From Kuafuiihalomonas sp039024635 (GTDB lineage Bacteria > Myxococcota > Kuafuiibacteriia > Kuafuiibacteriales > Kuafuiibacteriaceae), in NCBI GenBank assembly GCA_039024635.1, contig JBCCQA010000022.1:1-64000 (forward strand): 64,000 bases of DNA, read 5' to 3'. Both the position numbers and the translations under genes were made by a program. The notes under the pieces were generated by a model. The model saw only the letters and a list, made by a program, of their open reading frames with translations. It had not been told where the DNA came from and ran no database searches. Below are positions 9,121 through 18,033 of this stretch, in pieces. Position 1 is the first letter of the stretch, and every line of letters starts with the position of its first letter.

Positions 9121-10512
9121 ATGGCGGAACGGAAGCCCTGGGGTGGTCGATTCGAGGCCGCGACTGACGCCCGGGTCGAGGCCTTTACAAGCTCCATCGA
9201 CGACGACCGACACATCGCTCTCGACGACGTCACGGGCTCGCGGGCCCACGCTCGCATGCTCCAAGAAACAGGGCTGATCAGCGCTGCGGAAGGGGCGGAT
9301 TTGGAGCGAGGACTGACCCAGGTCGAGCAGGAGCTTCAGGACGGGAGCTTCCCCTGGCGGGCGGAGCTGGAGGACGTCCACATGAACGTGGAGCGCCGCC
9401 TCGGCGAGCTCATCGGCCCGGCGGCCGGTAAGCTCCACACCGCCCGCTCTCGAAACGATCAGGTGGCGACCGACGCCCGGCTCTACGCTCGGCGGATGCT
9501 GACCCGGATCGGCGATGCGCTGGGCGCTCTGCAAGCTGCCCTGTTGGAGCAGGCCGAGGCCCACGTTGACACCTTGCTTCCAGGCTACACCCACCTCCAG
9601 CGGGCCCAGCCGGTTCGGCTCGCCCACCACCTCCTCGCCTATTTCGAGATGTTCGATCGGGACCGGGAGCGGGTTGGTCAGATCTTGGGACGCCTGGACC
9701 GGTCTCCCCTCGGCTCCGGCGCCCTGGCCGGGACTCCTCACCCCATCGACAGGGCGCGTTCGGCGTCGCTGCTCGGGTTCTCTGAATCCACGACCAATTC
9801 GATGGATGCGGTCTCGGACCGCGACTACATGGTGGAGGCCTTGGCCGCAGCCTCGCTGTCCATGGTCCATCTCAGTCGCTGGTGCGAAGAGCTGGTTCTA
9901 TGGAGCAGCAGCGAGTTCGGTTTCTGCATCATCGACGACGCCTTCACCACCGGCTCTTCGATGATGCCCCAGAAGAAGAACCCCGACGTGGCGGAGCTGG
10001 TTCGGGGCAAGGTGGGGCGCGTGATTGGGGCGCAAGTCAGCCTGCTGGTGACCTTGAAGGCCCTGCCCATGACCTACAATCGAGATATGCAGGAGGACAA
10101 ACCGCCCCTTTACGACGGTCTCGAGACCTGGGCCCGCTCGCTCGAGGTCTCGGCCGCGATGGCGCCGGCGGTTCGCTATCGCCCCGAAGCGATGCGGGCC
10201 GCCCTGTCCGAAGGCTTCGTCACAGCCACCGAGCTCGCCGACTACCTGGTCACCAAAGGCGTGGCCTTTCGGGAGGCCCACGAGATCGTCGGGCGGCTCG
10301 TCGCACGCTGCGTGGCCGATGGGCGGCGACTCGACGAGCTCTCGGCCGAGGAGCTGGCGGGCCACGACCCCCGGATCGAGGCGGATGCCTCGAGCTGGCT
10401 GGATCCGGAGCAGGCGGTGGAGCGCCGAGACCTGCCTGGGGGGCCGGCCCGGGACCGCGTGCTCACCGCTTTGGCGGAAGCAAGGGCGCGGCTCATCAGA
10501 GGTCAGGCCTGA
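9121..10512 (+). CDS. argH: Argininosuccinate lyase
   Basis: This 463-residue protein matches the family's usual length of about 460. It begins with the ArgH N-terminal WGGRF motif and carries the fumarase/aspartase superfamily signature GSSMMPQKKNPD (about residues 279-290), which holds the catalytic Ser. It also has the TARSRNDQVATD segment and HLQRAQPV with the conserved His. It cleaves argininosuccinate to arginine and fumarate in the cytosol. Its stop shares one base with the lysA start (TGATG), so it is coupled to lysine genes. No other arginine gene lies nearby, which is an uncommon operon arrangement. Confidence 0.97.
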   Translation: MAERKPWGGRFEAATDARVEAFTSSIDDDRHIALDDVTGSRAHARMLQETGLISAAEGADLERGLTQVEQELQDGSFPWRAELEDVHMNVERRLGELIGPAAGKLHTARSRNDQVATDARLYARRMLTRIGDALGALQAALLEQAEAHVDTLLPGYTHLQRAQPVRLAHHLLAYFEMFDRDRERVGQILGRLDRSPLGSGALAGTPHPIDRARSASLLGFSESTTNSMDAVSDRDYMVEALAAASLSMVHLSRWCEELVLWSSSEFGFCIIDDAFTTGSSMMPQKKNPDVAELVRGKVGRVIGAQVSLLVTLKALPMTYNRDMQEDKPPLYDGLETWARSLEVSAAMAPAVRYRPEAMRAALSEGFVTATELADYLVTKGVAFREAHEIVGRLVARCVADGRRLDELSAEELAGHDPRIEADASSWLDPEQAVERRDLPGGPARDRVLTALAEARARLIRGQA

Positions 10513-11789
10513 TGTTCCACTTCGCCTACGACGAAGACGGGCAGCTTCGGGCAGAAGAGGTCCTGCTCGAGACCATCGCCGCTAGAGTGGGAACTCCCTG
10601 CTACGTCTACAGCACCGCCACCATCGAGCGGCACTATCGGGTCTATGAAGAGGCTTTGAACGGTCACCCCCACCTCATTTGCTATGCCATGAAGGCCAAC
10701 AGCTGCGGTGCGGTCCTGAGTCTGCTCGCCAAGAAGGGCGCCGGGGCCGACATCGTCTCAGAGGGAGAGCTCCATCGCTCCCTCCGGGCCGGTGTTCCGG
10801 CGGACAAGATCGTCTTCTCCGGCGTGGGGAAGACGGGGGGCGAGCTGGAAGCAGCCCTTCGGGCCGGCATCTTGGCCTTCAACGTCGAGTCCGAAGCCGA
10901 GCTGGACGAGCTCTCGGCCGTCGCGCTCGGTCTGGGGAGCCCAGCCCCGGTTTCCTTGCGCGTGAATCCGGATGTGGATCCGGCAACCCACCCCTACATC
11001 GCGACCGGGCTGTCCGAATCCAAGTTCGGCGTGCCCATCACCGACGGACCCCGGCTCGCCCGGCGGGTGGCCGAAGATCCCTCGCTGCGCTTGGTGGGGA
11101 TCGACTGCCACATAGGGTCCCAGATCGTGACCCTTCCTCCGCTGATGGAGGCTCTGGATTCGGTCCTGGTCCTGGCGGACGAGCTTCGGGCCTCGGGTCA
11201 CCCGGTCGAGCACGTCGACGTCGGGGGTGGGCTCGGGATCCCATACGAAGGGGAGGCGCCACCTCACCCCTCGGAGTTCGGGGCGGCGGTGCGGGCCCGC
11301 ATGTCGGGGCGTCCGGAGAAGGTGATCGTCGAGCCGGGGAGGGTGATCGTGGGAAACGCGGGCATCCTGCTCAGCCGAGTGGTTCATCCCAAGCCCACCC
11401 CGAGCCGCCGCTTCCTCGTGATCGACGCCGCGATGAACGACCTGCTGCGTCCGGCCCTCTACCAGGCCTTCCACGACATTTGGCCCGTGCGTCGAAGCGA
11501 GGCCGCGCGGGATCCCTATGACGTCGTGGGTCCCGTCTGCGAGTCAGGGGACACCTTTGCCAAGGGTCGGGCCCTGCCGCCGCTGCTTCGGGGCGACCTA
11601 GTCGCGCTCATGAGCGCCGGCGCCTACGGCTTCGTGATGTCCAGCGCCTACAACTCTCGGCCTCGACCCGCGGAAGTGCTCGTGTCGGGCGATCGATTTG
11701 CCGTGGTCCGAGACCGAGAAAGCATCGAGGACTTGATCAGAGGGGAGCGATTGCCGCCATGGTGGGACGATTCTGAGGAGCAGCGATGA
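10512..11789 (+). CDS. lysA: Diaminopimelate decarboxylase
   Basis: Starting at the ATG that overlaps the argH stop, the protein is 425 residues. It has the PLP-binding lysine in the ICYAMKANS strand, a Gly-rich phosphate-binding loop (DVGGGLG), and the CESGDTFAKGR motif characteristic of meso-diaminopimelate decarboxylase, which separates it from arginine and ornithine decarboxylases. It makes L-lysine from meso-DAP. Its stop overlaps the dapA start by four bases (ATGA), so translation of the lysine branch is coupled. Confidence 0.96.
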   Translation: MFHFAYDEDGQLRAEEVLLETIAARVGTPCYVYSTATIERHYRVYEEALNGHPHLICYAMKANSCGAVLSLLAKKGAGADIVSEGELHRSLRAGVPADKIVFSGVGKTGGELEAALRAGILAFNVESEAELDELSAVALGLGSPAPVSLRVNPDVDPATHPYIATGLSESKFGVPITDGPRLARRVAEDPSLRLVGIDCHIGSQIVTLPPLMEALDSVLVLADELRASGHPVEHVDVGGGLGIPYEGEAPPHPSEFGAAVRARMSGRPEKVIVEPGRVIVGNAGILLSRVVHPKPTPSRRFLVIDAAMNDLLRPALYQAFHDIWPVRRSEAARDPYDVVGPVCESGDTFAKGRALPPLLRGDLVALMSAGAYGFVMSSAYNSRPRPAEVLVSGDRFAVVRDRESIEDLIRGERLPPWWDDSEEQR

Positions 11790-12703
11790 GCATCGTGAAC
11801 GAGCTGTCGGGCGCCATGTCCGCCATCATCACCCCCTTCACCGACGTCGGCGATGTCGACGTTCCGAGCCTGGAGCGCCTCGTGGAGGCCCAGATAGAGG
11901 GCGGCATCGACGGCTTCGTCGCCTGCGGAACGACGGGTGAGACTCCGACGCTGTCCGCCGCCGAGCAGCAGCGCGTAGTCGAGACCGTGGTGCAGAAGAC
12001 CGCGGGTCGGGTCCCGGTCATTGCAGGCTCTGGGAGCAACAACACCAAGGCCACGGTCACAGCGACGAAGGAGGTCCAGCGCTGGGGAGCTGACGCCGCC
12101 CTGGTCGTGGTGCCCTACTACAACAAGCCGAGCCAGGACGGCATCGCCGCCCACTACCGGGCCATTCAGGAAGAGACCGGTGTGCCTGTGGTGGCCTACA
12201 ACGTTCCGGGTCGAACGGTGACGGACATGATGCCTGATACGATCGCTCGCTGTCAGAGCGAGGGCTGGATCATCGGGGTCAAAGACGCGACCGCAAACAT
12301 GATCCGGGCGGCCGAGACGCTCGACCGGCTGAACCCGAGCAAGCCTTTCGCGATGCTGTCGGGCGACGACTTCACGATCCTTCCCTTCGTGGCTTTGGGC
12401 GGAAAGGGCGTGATCAGCGTGGTTTCCAACATCTTGCCCGGAGACACCTCTCGGCTGGTCAAGCTGACCGCCGCCAAGCAGCTCGAAGAGGCTCGACCGC
12501 TCAACGCTCGGATCATCGCCTTGTCCAAGGCGCTCTTCGCGGCCCCCAATCCGGTGCCGCTCAAGGAGGCGATGGCGATGGCGGGCTGGTGCACGCGGAC
12601 GGTTCGCCTTCCTCTTATCACCGACGAGACCATGAAGGACGTGGTGAGCCAGGCTTTGAAAACCTACACCGGGAAGACGAGCTTCGATGGGTTCATGGGG
12701 TGA
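11786..12703 (+). CDS. dapA: 4-hydroxy-tetrahydrodipicolinate synthase
   Basis: This 305-residue TIM-barrel aldolase of the DapA/NAL family carries the GCGTTGETPTLS pyruvate-carboxylate loop, the catalytic Tyr in VVAYNVPGR and the Schiff-base Lys in IIGVKDAT. It condenses pyruvate with aspartate semialdehyde at the entry to the diaminopimelate pathway. It overlaps both neighbours by four bases (lysA upstream, dapB downstream with a GTGA junction). Confidence 0.96.
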   Translation: MSIVNELSGAMSAIITPFTDVGDVDVPSLERLVEAQIEGGIDGFVACGTTGETPTLSAAEQQRVVETVVQKTAGRVPVIAGSGSNNTKATVTATKEVQRWGADAALVVVPYYNKPSQDGIAAHYRAIQEETGVPVVAYNVPGRTVTDMMPDTIARCQSEGWIIGVKDATANMIRAAETLDRLNPSKPFAMLSGDDFTILPFVALGGKGVISVVSNILPGDTSRLVKLTAAKQLEEARPLNARIIALSKALFAAPNPVPLKEAMAMAGWCTRTVRLPLITDETMKDVVSQALKTYTGKTSFDGFMG

Positions 12704-13431
12704 CGATCCCGGTCGTCGTGTCAGGAGCCAAGGGGCGTCTGGGCGCCCGTATCCTCAGCTTGTGCCAAGCGGAGGAGGGCGTCGAGGTTCGGGCCGAGTT
12801 GACCCGGGAGTATGATGGCCATGACTTCGCGGCTGGCGAGGTGCTGATTGAAACGGGACCCAACGGCGCTGCCCTCGCCCACGGCGACTCGGCGGCCCAA
12901 GCCGGGGCCGGGATCCTGATGGCGACGACGGGCTTCCGGAGCGCTGACGAGGCTCGATTCGAGGCCTGGGCCCAGAAGGTGCCCTTCCTCCTGGCCCCGA
13001 ACCTTTCGCTGGGCGTGAACCTCATGCTGGATCTGGTTCGCCGCGCGGCCGGGGCACTGGCCGACTACGACCTGGAAGTACTCGAGATCCATCACCGAAA
13101 GAAGCAGGACGCCCCGAGCGGGACGGCGTGGGCTTTGGCCCAGGCCGCGGCTGAGGGGCGCGGACAAGACGATCTCGATCGACGGGCCGTGCACGCCCGA
13201 GCCGGTATGATCGGCGCGCGTTCCGACGAAGAGGTCGGCATGATGGTCCTCCGGGGCGGCGACGTCATCGGCGAGCACACGGTCTACCTGTTCGGCGAAA
13301 CCGAGCGCGTCGAGCTCACCCACCGCGCCGCCAACCGAGACGCCTTCGCCCGAGGCGCGCTCACCGCCGCCAGGTTCCTCGCCCAACAGCCCCCTGGCCA
13401 CTACACCATGCGCGACGTCCTCAGCCTGTGA
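12700..13431 (+). CDS. dapB: 4-hydroxy-tetrahydrodipicolinate reductase
   Basis: The GTG at 12700 overlaps the dapA stop and gives 243 residues, somewhat shorter than the usual 265-275. The N-terminus has the nucleotide-binding GAKGRLG loop. The signature EIHHRKKQDAPSGTA contains the catalytic His pair and the substrate-binding Lys. A C-terminal sheet (VGMMVLRGGDVIGEHTVYLFG) matches the DapB tetramer region. It reduces the DapA product with NAD(P)H. The shortening falls in the N-terminal Rossmann half, around residues 20-60, where the REYDGHDFAAGEVLIE segment is compact. Confidence 0.95.
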   Translation: MTIPVVVSGAKGRLGARILSLCQAEEGVEVRAELTREYDGHDFAAGEVLIETGPNGAALAHGDSAAQAGAGILMATTGFRSADEARFEAWAQKVPFLLAPNLSLGVNLMLDLVRRAAGALADYDLEVLEIHHRKKQDAPSGTAWALAQAAAEGRGQDDLDRRAVHARAGMIGARSDEEVGMMVLRGGDVIGEHTVYLFGETERVELTHRAANRDAFARGALTAARFLAQQPPGHYTMRDVLSL

Positions 13432-13482
13432 GCCAGACAGTGGTTAAACGAAAGACGCAATTAGACTTGCACCAATGGGTGG

Positions 13483-13518
13483 CACCCGGGCTACGGAAAG
13501 CACCCGGGCTGCGGAAAG
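13483..13518. repeat. Two tandem 18-bp direct repeats
   Basis: The unit CACCCGGGCTACGGAAAG (13483-13500) is followed directly by CACCCGGGCTGCGGAAAG (13501-13518), differing at one base. It lies between the convergent ends of dapB and the lipoprotein gene. It looks like a small replication-slippage duplication with no obvious function. Confidence 0.8.
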
Positions 13519-13525
13519 CGGCGGT

Positions 13526-14218
13526 TCAGTCGCTGCATCCCAGGCTCGGGAATCGGCCCCCAACGCCCGCGGTGGAGATGACGCCGTCGTACTCGGCCCG
13601 AAGTGTCACCACGCCGAACTCGCTTTCCGCATCGGCTCGGACCTCGATGGGGATTCGGATGGGTTCAAAGCGCTGGAGCGTCTCGGGTCCGCCGAATCCA
13701 TCCCCAAGGCGAAAGGGACCCGTCGACTCGACGCCGAGGACGGTCATTGGTGTGGCCGCCATGCTTTTGAAGTAGACCGCCCGTGGATCGTTGGGGCGGC
13801 AAGCGTGGATCTCGTTGGGCACAGCGAGCAATCGGAGTGGCCAGCCGCCCCCCAGGGTCTCGATTCGGGCGACTGGCGCGCCCTGCAGAAGGACCTCCAG
13901 GGTTCCGCGTGCGTTCGGCCCTGGAGAGGGATCGAGTTCCGAGAAGCCGGATAGGCTGGCGTCGGGAAGAACGACGAAGGGACCCTGGGCGGCTGCGACT
14001 TCTCCATCTTCGTTTCGAATCTGGACGCGCACCTCGTCGCAGCTCTCGTCACCTTGGTTGCGAAGCTCCAGCGGGAAGAGCGACGGACCTCGGTTTGTGT
14101 TCTCGGCCAGTCGCAGGACGTCGTGCACTTCGAGCTTACAGCCCGAGTCGTCGTGGGGACCCGGGTCAGCCCCGCAGGACGCCAGAAGGAGCAGAAAGGA
14201 TTGGCATGAGATGCGCAT
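13526..14218 (-). CDS. Putative lipoprotein, function unknown
   Basis: Starting at the ATG whose complement ends at 14218, the protein is 230 residues with a lipoprotein signal and lipobox (LLLLASCG). The mature part contains beta-rich segments with a LELRNQGDESCDEVRVQIRN-like pattern, typical of CARDB/immunoglobulin-like adhesion folds in which an N-x-G turn separates two strands. It probably sits on the periplasmic or outer face. No catalytic motif is seen. It is convergent with dapB. Confidence 0.6.
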   Translation of the reverse strand: MRISCQSFLLLLASCGADPGPHDDSGCKLEVHDVLRLAENTNRGPSLFPLELRNQGDESCDEVRVQIRNEDGEVAAAQGPFVVLPDASLSGFSELDPSPGPNARGTLEVLLQGAPVARIETLGGGWPLRLLAVPNEIHACRPNDPRAVYFKSMAATPMTVLGVESTGPFRLGDGFGGPETLQRFEPIRIPIEVRADAESEFGVVTLRAEYDGVISTAGVGGRFPSLGCSD

Positions 14219-14262
14219 GATGGGCCGAAACGGCTCCACGCGACGTGGCAACCCAGCGTCAC

Positions 14263-14649
14263 TCAGCCGTGGGCGACGCGAAGGTCCTCGGCGGCGGGCA
14301 CGCGAAGGCGGGGCGCCTTGGCCCAGAGACGGTCGAGGTCGTAGTAGGCCCGGGCGTCTTCATGGAAGACGTGGACCACCACGTCGCCGTAGTCGATGAG
14401 GACCCAGACGCCTTGGCCCGAGGCGCTGATGGGGCGCTCGTCGAAGTTGGCCTTGAACTGCTCGCGGACGGCATCGGCCACCGCAGCGCACTGTCGCTCG
14501 CTGTAGGTGCTGACGATGACCAGGTAGTCCGCGTAGGCCTCCTGCTCGGTCAGGTCCAAGATGGACACGTTCTGGCCTTTCTTGGACTGGGCAGCCTCGG
14601 CTGCTGCGAGGGCTCGTTCTTTGGCGTCGATGCTCGTCGTCGTCGTCAA
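14263..14649 (-). CDS. rsfS: Ribosome silencing factor RsfS (iojap/YbeB)
   Basis: This 128-residue protein has the RsfS core: ILDLTEQEAYADYLVIVSTYSERQ, where D-Y-L-V-I is the conserved strand, then WVLIDYGDVVVHVFHEDARAYYDLDRLW, the family hallmark. RsfS binds ribosomal protein uL14 and blocks subunit joining when nutrients are short. The start is a TTG at 14649, since no in-frame ATG lies near the conserved N-terminus. The usual partner nadD is absent here; it stands alone between a lipoprotein and the malic enzyme gene. Confidence 0.93.
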   Translation of the reverse strand: MTTTTSIDAKERALAAAEAAQSKKGQNVSILDLTEQEAYADYLVIVSTYSERQCAAVADAVREQFKANFDERPISASGQGVWVLIDYGDVVVHVFHEDARAYYDLDRLWAKAPRLRVPAAEDLRVAHG

Positions 14650-14803
14650 ACCGTGCCCAAAGCCTGACTCGATAATCCCCGCCCTTGCAAGCTTCCGGAG
14701 TGAATCGTGTTTGGGGGATCGACGCGCTTTGCCGATTGCGAGCCGTCGAAACCCCTCTAGGTGCGCGTTCCTGGGCTCTTAACGCTGGTTTGCTCCTGGA
14801 GGC

Positions 14804-16162
14804 TCAATCGGGATCGGCGGCGTTGCATACGGCAAGGCTCACCCGTTCGTGCACAGATAGGTCCATCATGTCCGGTAGGAGGTGTTCACCCGCTGCTTCG
14901 GAGAGCGCGTCGGCCGCCGCCAACATCATTTTTGGGGTGATTCGTCTCGCCCGTGCCATCAGAGCGCCACGAAAGATGCCTGGATATGCGAGCGCGTTGT
15001 TCATTCCTCGCCCGTCCATGGCCACCGCAGCGCCGGCCTGCTTGGCGTCTCCCACCGAAATCTCGCTCACCGGATTGGCCAGGGCGAAGACAATGGGATC
15101 CTGGGCCATGGAGCGGACCATCTCGGGCGACACCAAGCCGGGGCGGGACACACCCACGAACAGATTTCTGCCTTTCAAGACTTCGGCCAGGCTCCCTTGG
15201 ACCCCTCCTTTGTTGCTGATGGCGGCCAAGGCCCGCTTCTCGTCGCTCATCTTGTCGCTGCGGCCTTCGAAGATCGCACCGACGCTGTCCACCATGACGA
15301 CGTCGGCGACGCCGAACTCGAGGAGAAAGCGGGTGATGGCGGAGCCGGCGGCGCCCGACCCTAGGACCACGGCCTCGCATTCGGACGGGGTGCGCCCGAC
15401 CCTCTGAAGGGCAGACTTCAGGCCGGCCACGCAGACGGTCGCCGTGCCGTGCTGATCGTCGTGAAAGACCGGCTTGTCCAGAATCTTCTGTAGGCCTCGC
15501 TCCACGTCGAAGCAGGCCGGCGCCGCAATGTCTTCGAGCTGGATCGCGCCGTAGCCCGAAGCACAGCGAGCGACGGTGTCGATGAGGAGTCGAGGGTCCT
15601 TGCTGTCTATCAGCAAGGGCTCAGCTGACAGACCGACGAACTTCGAGAAGATCGCCGCCTTGCCCTCCATCACCGGTAAGGAGGCCAGAGGGCCGATGTC
15701 ACCCAGGCCCAGGACGGCGGTCCCATTGCTGACGATCGCTACTTTGTGTCCGATGGCCGTGTAGTCCCATGCTGCGCCAGGATCCTCGGCGATCTTCGAG
15801 CACACCCGCGCCACGCCCGGCGTGTACACCCTCCGAAGATCTGACAGCGAGTCCAGGGCCACGCGTGCCCGGGTCGCGATGCTCCCGCCCCGGTGCACCT
15901 CCATGACCACGTCGACGGTTCGAAGCACTTCGACGTCGGTAGAGCGCAGCCTTTCGACCGTGCTCTGACAGTGCGGTGGGTCGACGAAATAGACTTCGAC
16001 GTCTCGGATTTTGAAGGCACCGTCGATGCCGACTAGAGCGATGTCGCCGACGTGGGCCCCCGAAGCACCGATGACGTCCAAGGCTGTCGCGAGAGAGCCG
16101 GGCTGGTCGGGGAGCTGCAGCCGCAGCGTGACCACGTGGCTGGCGTCATCGAGAGTGTTCAT
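14804..16162 (-). CDS. NAD(P)-dependent malic enzyme with N-terminal ACT domain
   Basis: The ATG at 16162 follows the upstream regulator stop by 32 bases and gives 452 residues. Residues about 8-85 form an ACT-type regulatory domain (VTLRLQLPDQPGSLATALDVIGASGAHV pattern). The catalytic part has YTPGVA (113-118), the metal and substrate segment around FHDDQHGTA, and the Rossmann loops GLGDIG and GSGAAGSA. It decarboxylates malate to pyruvate. The ACT domain suggests allosteric control by a small metabolite such as an amino acid. The adjacent GbsR/MarR-type gene may regulate it. Confidence 0.92.
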   Translation of the reverse strand: MNTLDDASHVVTLRLQLPDQPGSLATALDVIGASGAHVGDIALVGIDGAFKIRDVEVYFVDPPHCQSTVERLRSTDVEVLRTVDVVMEVHRGGSIATRARVALDSLSDLRRVYTPGVARVCSKIAEDPGAAWDYTAIGHKVAIVSNGTAVLGLGDIGPLASLPVMEGKAAIFSKFVGLSAEPLLIDSKDPRLLIDTVARCASGYGAIQLEDIAAPACFDVERGLQKILDKPVFHDDQHGTATVCVAGLKSALQRVGRTPSECEAVVLGSGAAGSAITRFLLEFGVADVVMVDSVGAIFEGRSDKMSDEKRALAAISNKGGVQGSLAEVLKGRNLFVGVSRPGLVSPEMVRSMAQDPIVFALANPVSEISVGDAKQAGAAVAMDGRGMNNALAYPGIFRGALMARARRITPKMMLAAADALSEAAGEHLLPDMMDLSVHERVSLAVCNAADPD

Positions 16163-16194
16163 CGGCCGGGCGTCCGACGCCGGCACAAGGAGAG

Positions 16195-16809
16195 TCAACC
16201 AGGCCGGGAGCTCTCGCCGACCCAGTCCGGAATCCGAATGCGCTCCACTGCTTTCCCCGCACGCTTGAGCCAGCTGGAAAAGTGGTCGAGTGAACGGGGC
16301 ATGCGCACCGCCATCACCATCTTCAGCGTCGCCTGCGCGAACTCGGTCATGGCCAAGAGCAGGCCCACCCGACGGGCGTCGAAGCGGTCGTCCTCGCCAG
16401 TGGCTTCCGAGAACTCTATTTCGTTGTAGGCGGCCTCGAGCGCGACCCGGGCCCGCTCCATCAGCATCCACTCTCGGCTTCGGAGGACGTCCGTGATGAT
16501 GGGCCATACGTCGAGGCAAGCTTCGTAGGGCGCATTCCTCTCGGGCCCGGTCGGACGGACCAGCCCCAGCTCCGACAGCTCCGTGATGGCCAGATGCATC
16601 ATGGAGCGGCTCACGCCCAAGAACTCGGCCGCGTCGGATTGAGAGACGGGGGCCTTGCTCAAGGCCAGGAGCGCCCAGGCCCGGCCATGGATAGCTCGGA
16701 AACCCCAGGTCTCTATATAGGCCCCGACGGCGTCACAAACGCTACGAACGCGCTGTCCGGTCCGATCTGGCCCGGTTGCGAGGGCCCTTCTGTTCTGCCT
16801 TCGGTTCAT
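16195..16809 (-). CDS. GbsR/MarR-family transcriptional regulator
   Basis: The ATG at 16809 gives 204 residues. A winged-helix HTH is visible at about 45-100: WALLALSKAPVSQSDAAEFLGVSRSMMHLAITELSELGLV, where SQSDAAEFLGVSRSMM is the helix-turn-helix and LVRP starts the wing. The C-terminal helices resemble the dimerisation region of GbsR-like regulators. It precedes the malic enzyme gene on the same strand. An exact inverted repeat lies 2 bases upstream of its start codon and a near copy lies before the divergent isoprenoid operon, so it probably represses itself and that operon. The effector is unknown. Confidence 0.85.
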   Translation of the reverse strand: MNRRQNRRALATGPDRTGQRVRSVCDAVGAYIETWGFRAIHGRAWALLALSKAPVSQSDAAEFLGVSRSMMHLAITELSELGLVRPTGPERNAPYEACLDVWPIITDVLRSREWMLMERARVALEAAYNEIEFSEATGEDDRFDARRVGLLLAMTEFAQATLKMVMAVRMPRSLDHFSSWLKRAGKAVERIRIPDWVGESSRPG

Positions 16810-16811
16810 CG

Positions 16812-16829
16812 GTTCAATCCATGTTGAAC
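16812..16829. promoter_or_regulatory. Perfect inverted repeat, candidate operator 1
   Basis: GTTCAA-N6-TTGAAC sits two bases upstream of the regulator's start codon, where bound protein would block its own translation start or promoter. Both half-sites are perfect. The right arm is followed by AAC, as in the second copy at 16911-16928. Confidence 0.7.
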
Positions 16830-16910
16830 AACGACAGTGATTGCCCGTTCCCCTCGAAGATGCAACCCTTCCTTTAGATACGAGGGCGGTGACCGATTTC
16901 ACTCGGTTCT

Positions 16911-16928
16911 GTTCAGCATGGGTTGAAC
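16911..16928. promoter_or_regulatory. Near-identical inverted repeat, candidate operator 2
   Basis: GTTCAG-N6-TTGAAC has the same arm length and spacing as the repeat at 16812-16829, with one mismatch in the left arm, and shares the TTGAACAAC right half. It lies about 36 bases upstream of the polyprenyl synthase start, so the same regulator probably controls the isoprenoid-menaquinone operon. Confidence 0.7.
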
Positions 16929-16964
16929 AACCGTCTCGAGGATTGAAGGACCGGAGCTACGCCG

Positions 16965-18023
16965 ATGACGATTTCTCCCCAGCCCAGCCCGACGCCCACA
17001 GCCCCCGTCATGGGACGCCTGGTCCAGGTCGCCGAGCGCCGCGGACTCTCCGGTCTCGCCGGTGCATTGGTCGCGCTCAGCGACTTCGTGGCCAATGACT
17101 TGGTCGGCGTCGAGCGTCAACTGTCCTCGACACCGACCCGCGGAGAGTTGGTCGGGTCGGCGGCGCAGCACCTCCTCGATCTGAAAGGGAAGCGCATAAG
17201 GCCGCTGTGCGTGGCCTTGGCCGCCCGGGCCGGCAAGGGCTTCGACGAGCGAGGGGTGAAGCTGGCCGCCGCCGTCGAACTCGTCCATAGCGCCACCTTG
17301 CTCCACGACGACGTCGTGGACCACGGCGACGAGCGACGCGGCCGCCCCACCGCGCGCGTTTTGTTCGGCAACGCGGCCAGCGTCTTCGCCGGCGACTGGC
17401 TGCTCATCCGCGCCCTCCGCTTGGTGAGGGAGACCGGCCTCGATGACCTGACCGGCCGTCTCCTCGACATCATCGAGGTGATGATCGAGGCCGAGTCCGT
17501 TCAGCTCGAACGGCGGGGTGTGCTGCAGGCGGATCGCGACGCCTACTTCCACATCATCGAGGGGAAGACCGCCTCCTTGTTCCGCTGGGCCATGGAGGCT
17601 GGTGGCCGAGCCGGCGGACTGGAGTGGCAGGACTGCCGAGCCATGGCCCAGTACGGAAACGAACTGGGGATGGCTTTCCAGATAGTGGACGACGCGCTCG
17701 ACCTCTCCGGCTCGACGGGCAAGTCGATGTATACCGACATCAAAGAAGGGAAGCTGACCTACCCGCTCTTGGTCGCTCTGGAGCAGCGACCCGAGATGCG
17801 GCAAGACCTCGAAGCCGTCCTCGAGAACCAAGGCGCCATCGATGGGCGTGTCGAAGCCCGCATTCGCCGGCAGCTCGAAGAGACCCGAGCGGTCGACCGC
17901 TCGCTGGAGCTGGCGCAGGAGCACGCCACCCGAGCGCGGAACCACATCGCACGCCTGCCCGACAGCCAGGCCAAGGAAGGACTGGAGCTGGTGGCCGAAG
18001 TAGCCGTTCGGCGCCCCAGCTGA
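16965..18023 (+). CDS. ispB: Polyprenyl diphosphate synthase (long-chain trans type)
   Basis: This 352-residue all-helical prenyltransferase has both aspartate-rich motifs: DDVVD (115-119) after LVHSATLLH, and QIVDDALD (second motif at about 242-246). It also has GKRIRP near residue 75 for IPP binding. It extends allylic diphosphate with IPP units to make the side chain of menaquinone. The residues before the first motif are small (HSAT), which fits long-chain products, but chain length cannot be fixed. It leads the menaquinone gene run and lies directly behind candidate operator 2. Confidence 0.92.
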   Translation: MTISPQPSPTPTAPVMGRLVQVAERRGLSGLAGALVALSDFVANDLVGVERQLSSTPTRGELVGSAAQHLLDLKGKRIRPLCVALAARAGKGFDERGVKLAAAVELVHSATLLHDDVVDHGDERRGRPTARVLFGNAASVFAGDWLLIRALRLVRETGLDDLTGRLLDIIEVMIEAESVQLERRGVLQADRDAYFHIIEGKTASLFRWAMEAGGRAGGLEWQDCRAMAQYGNELGMAFQIVDDALDLSGSTGKSMYTDIKEGKLTYPLLVALEQRPEMRQDLEAVLENQGAIDGRVEARIRRQLEETRAVDRSLELAQEHATRARNHIARLPDSQAKEGLELVAEVAVRRPS

Positions 18024-18033
18024 GGACTTCATC

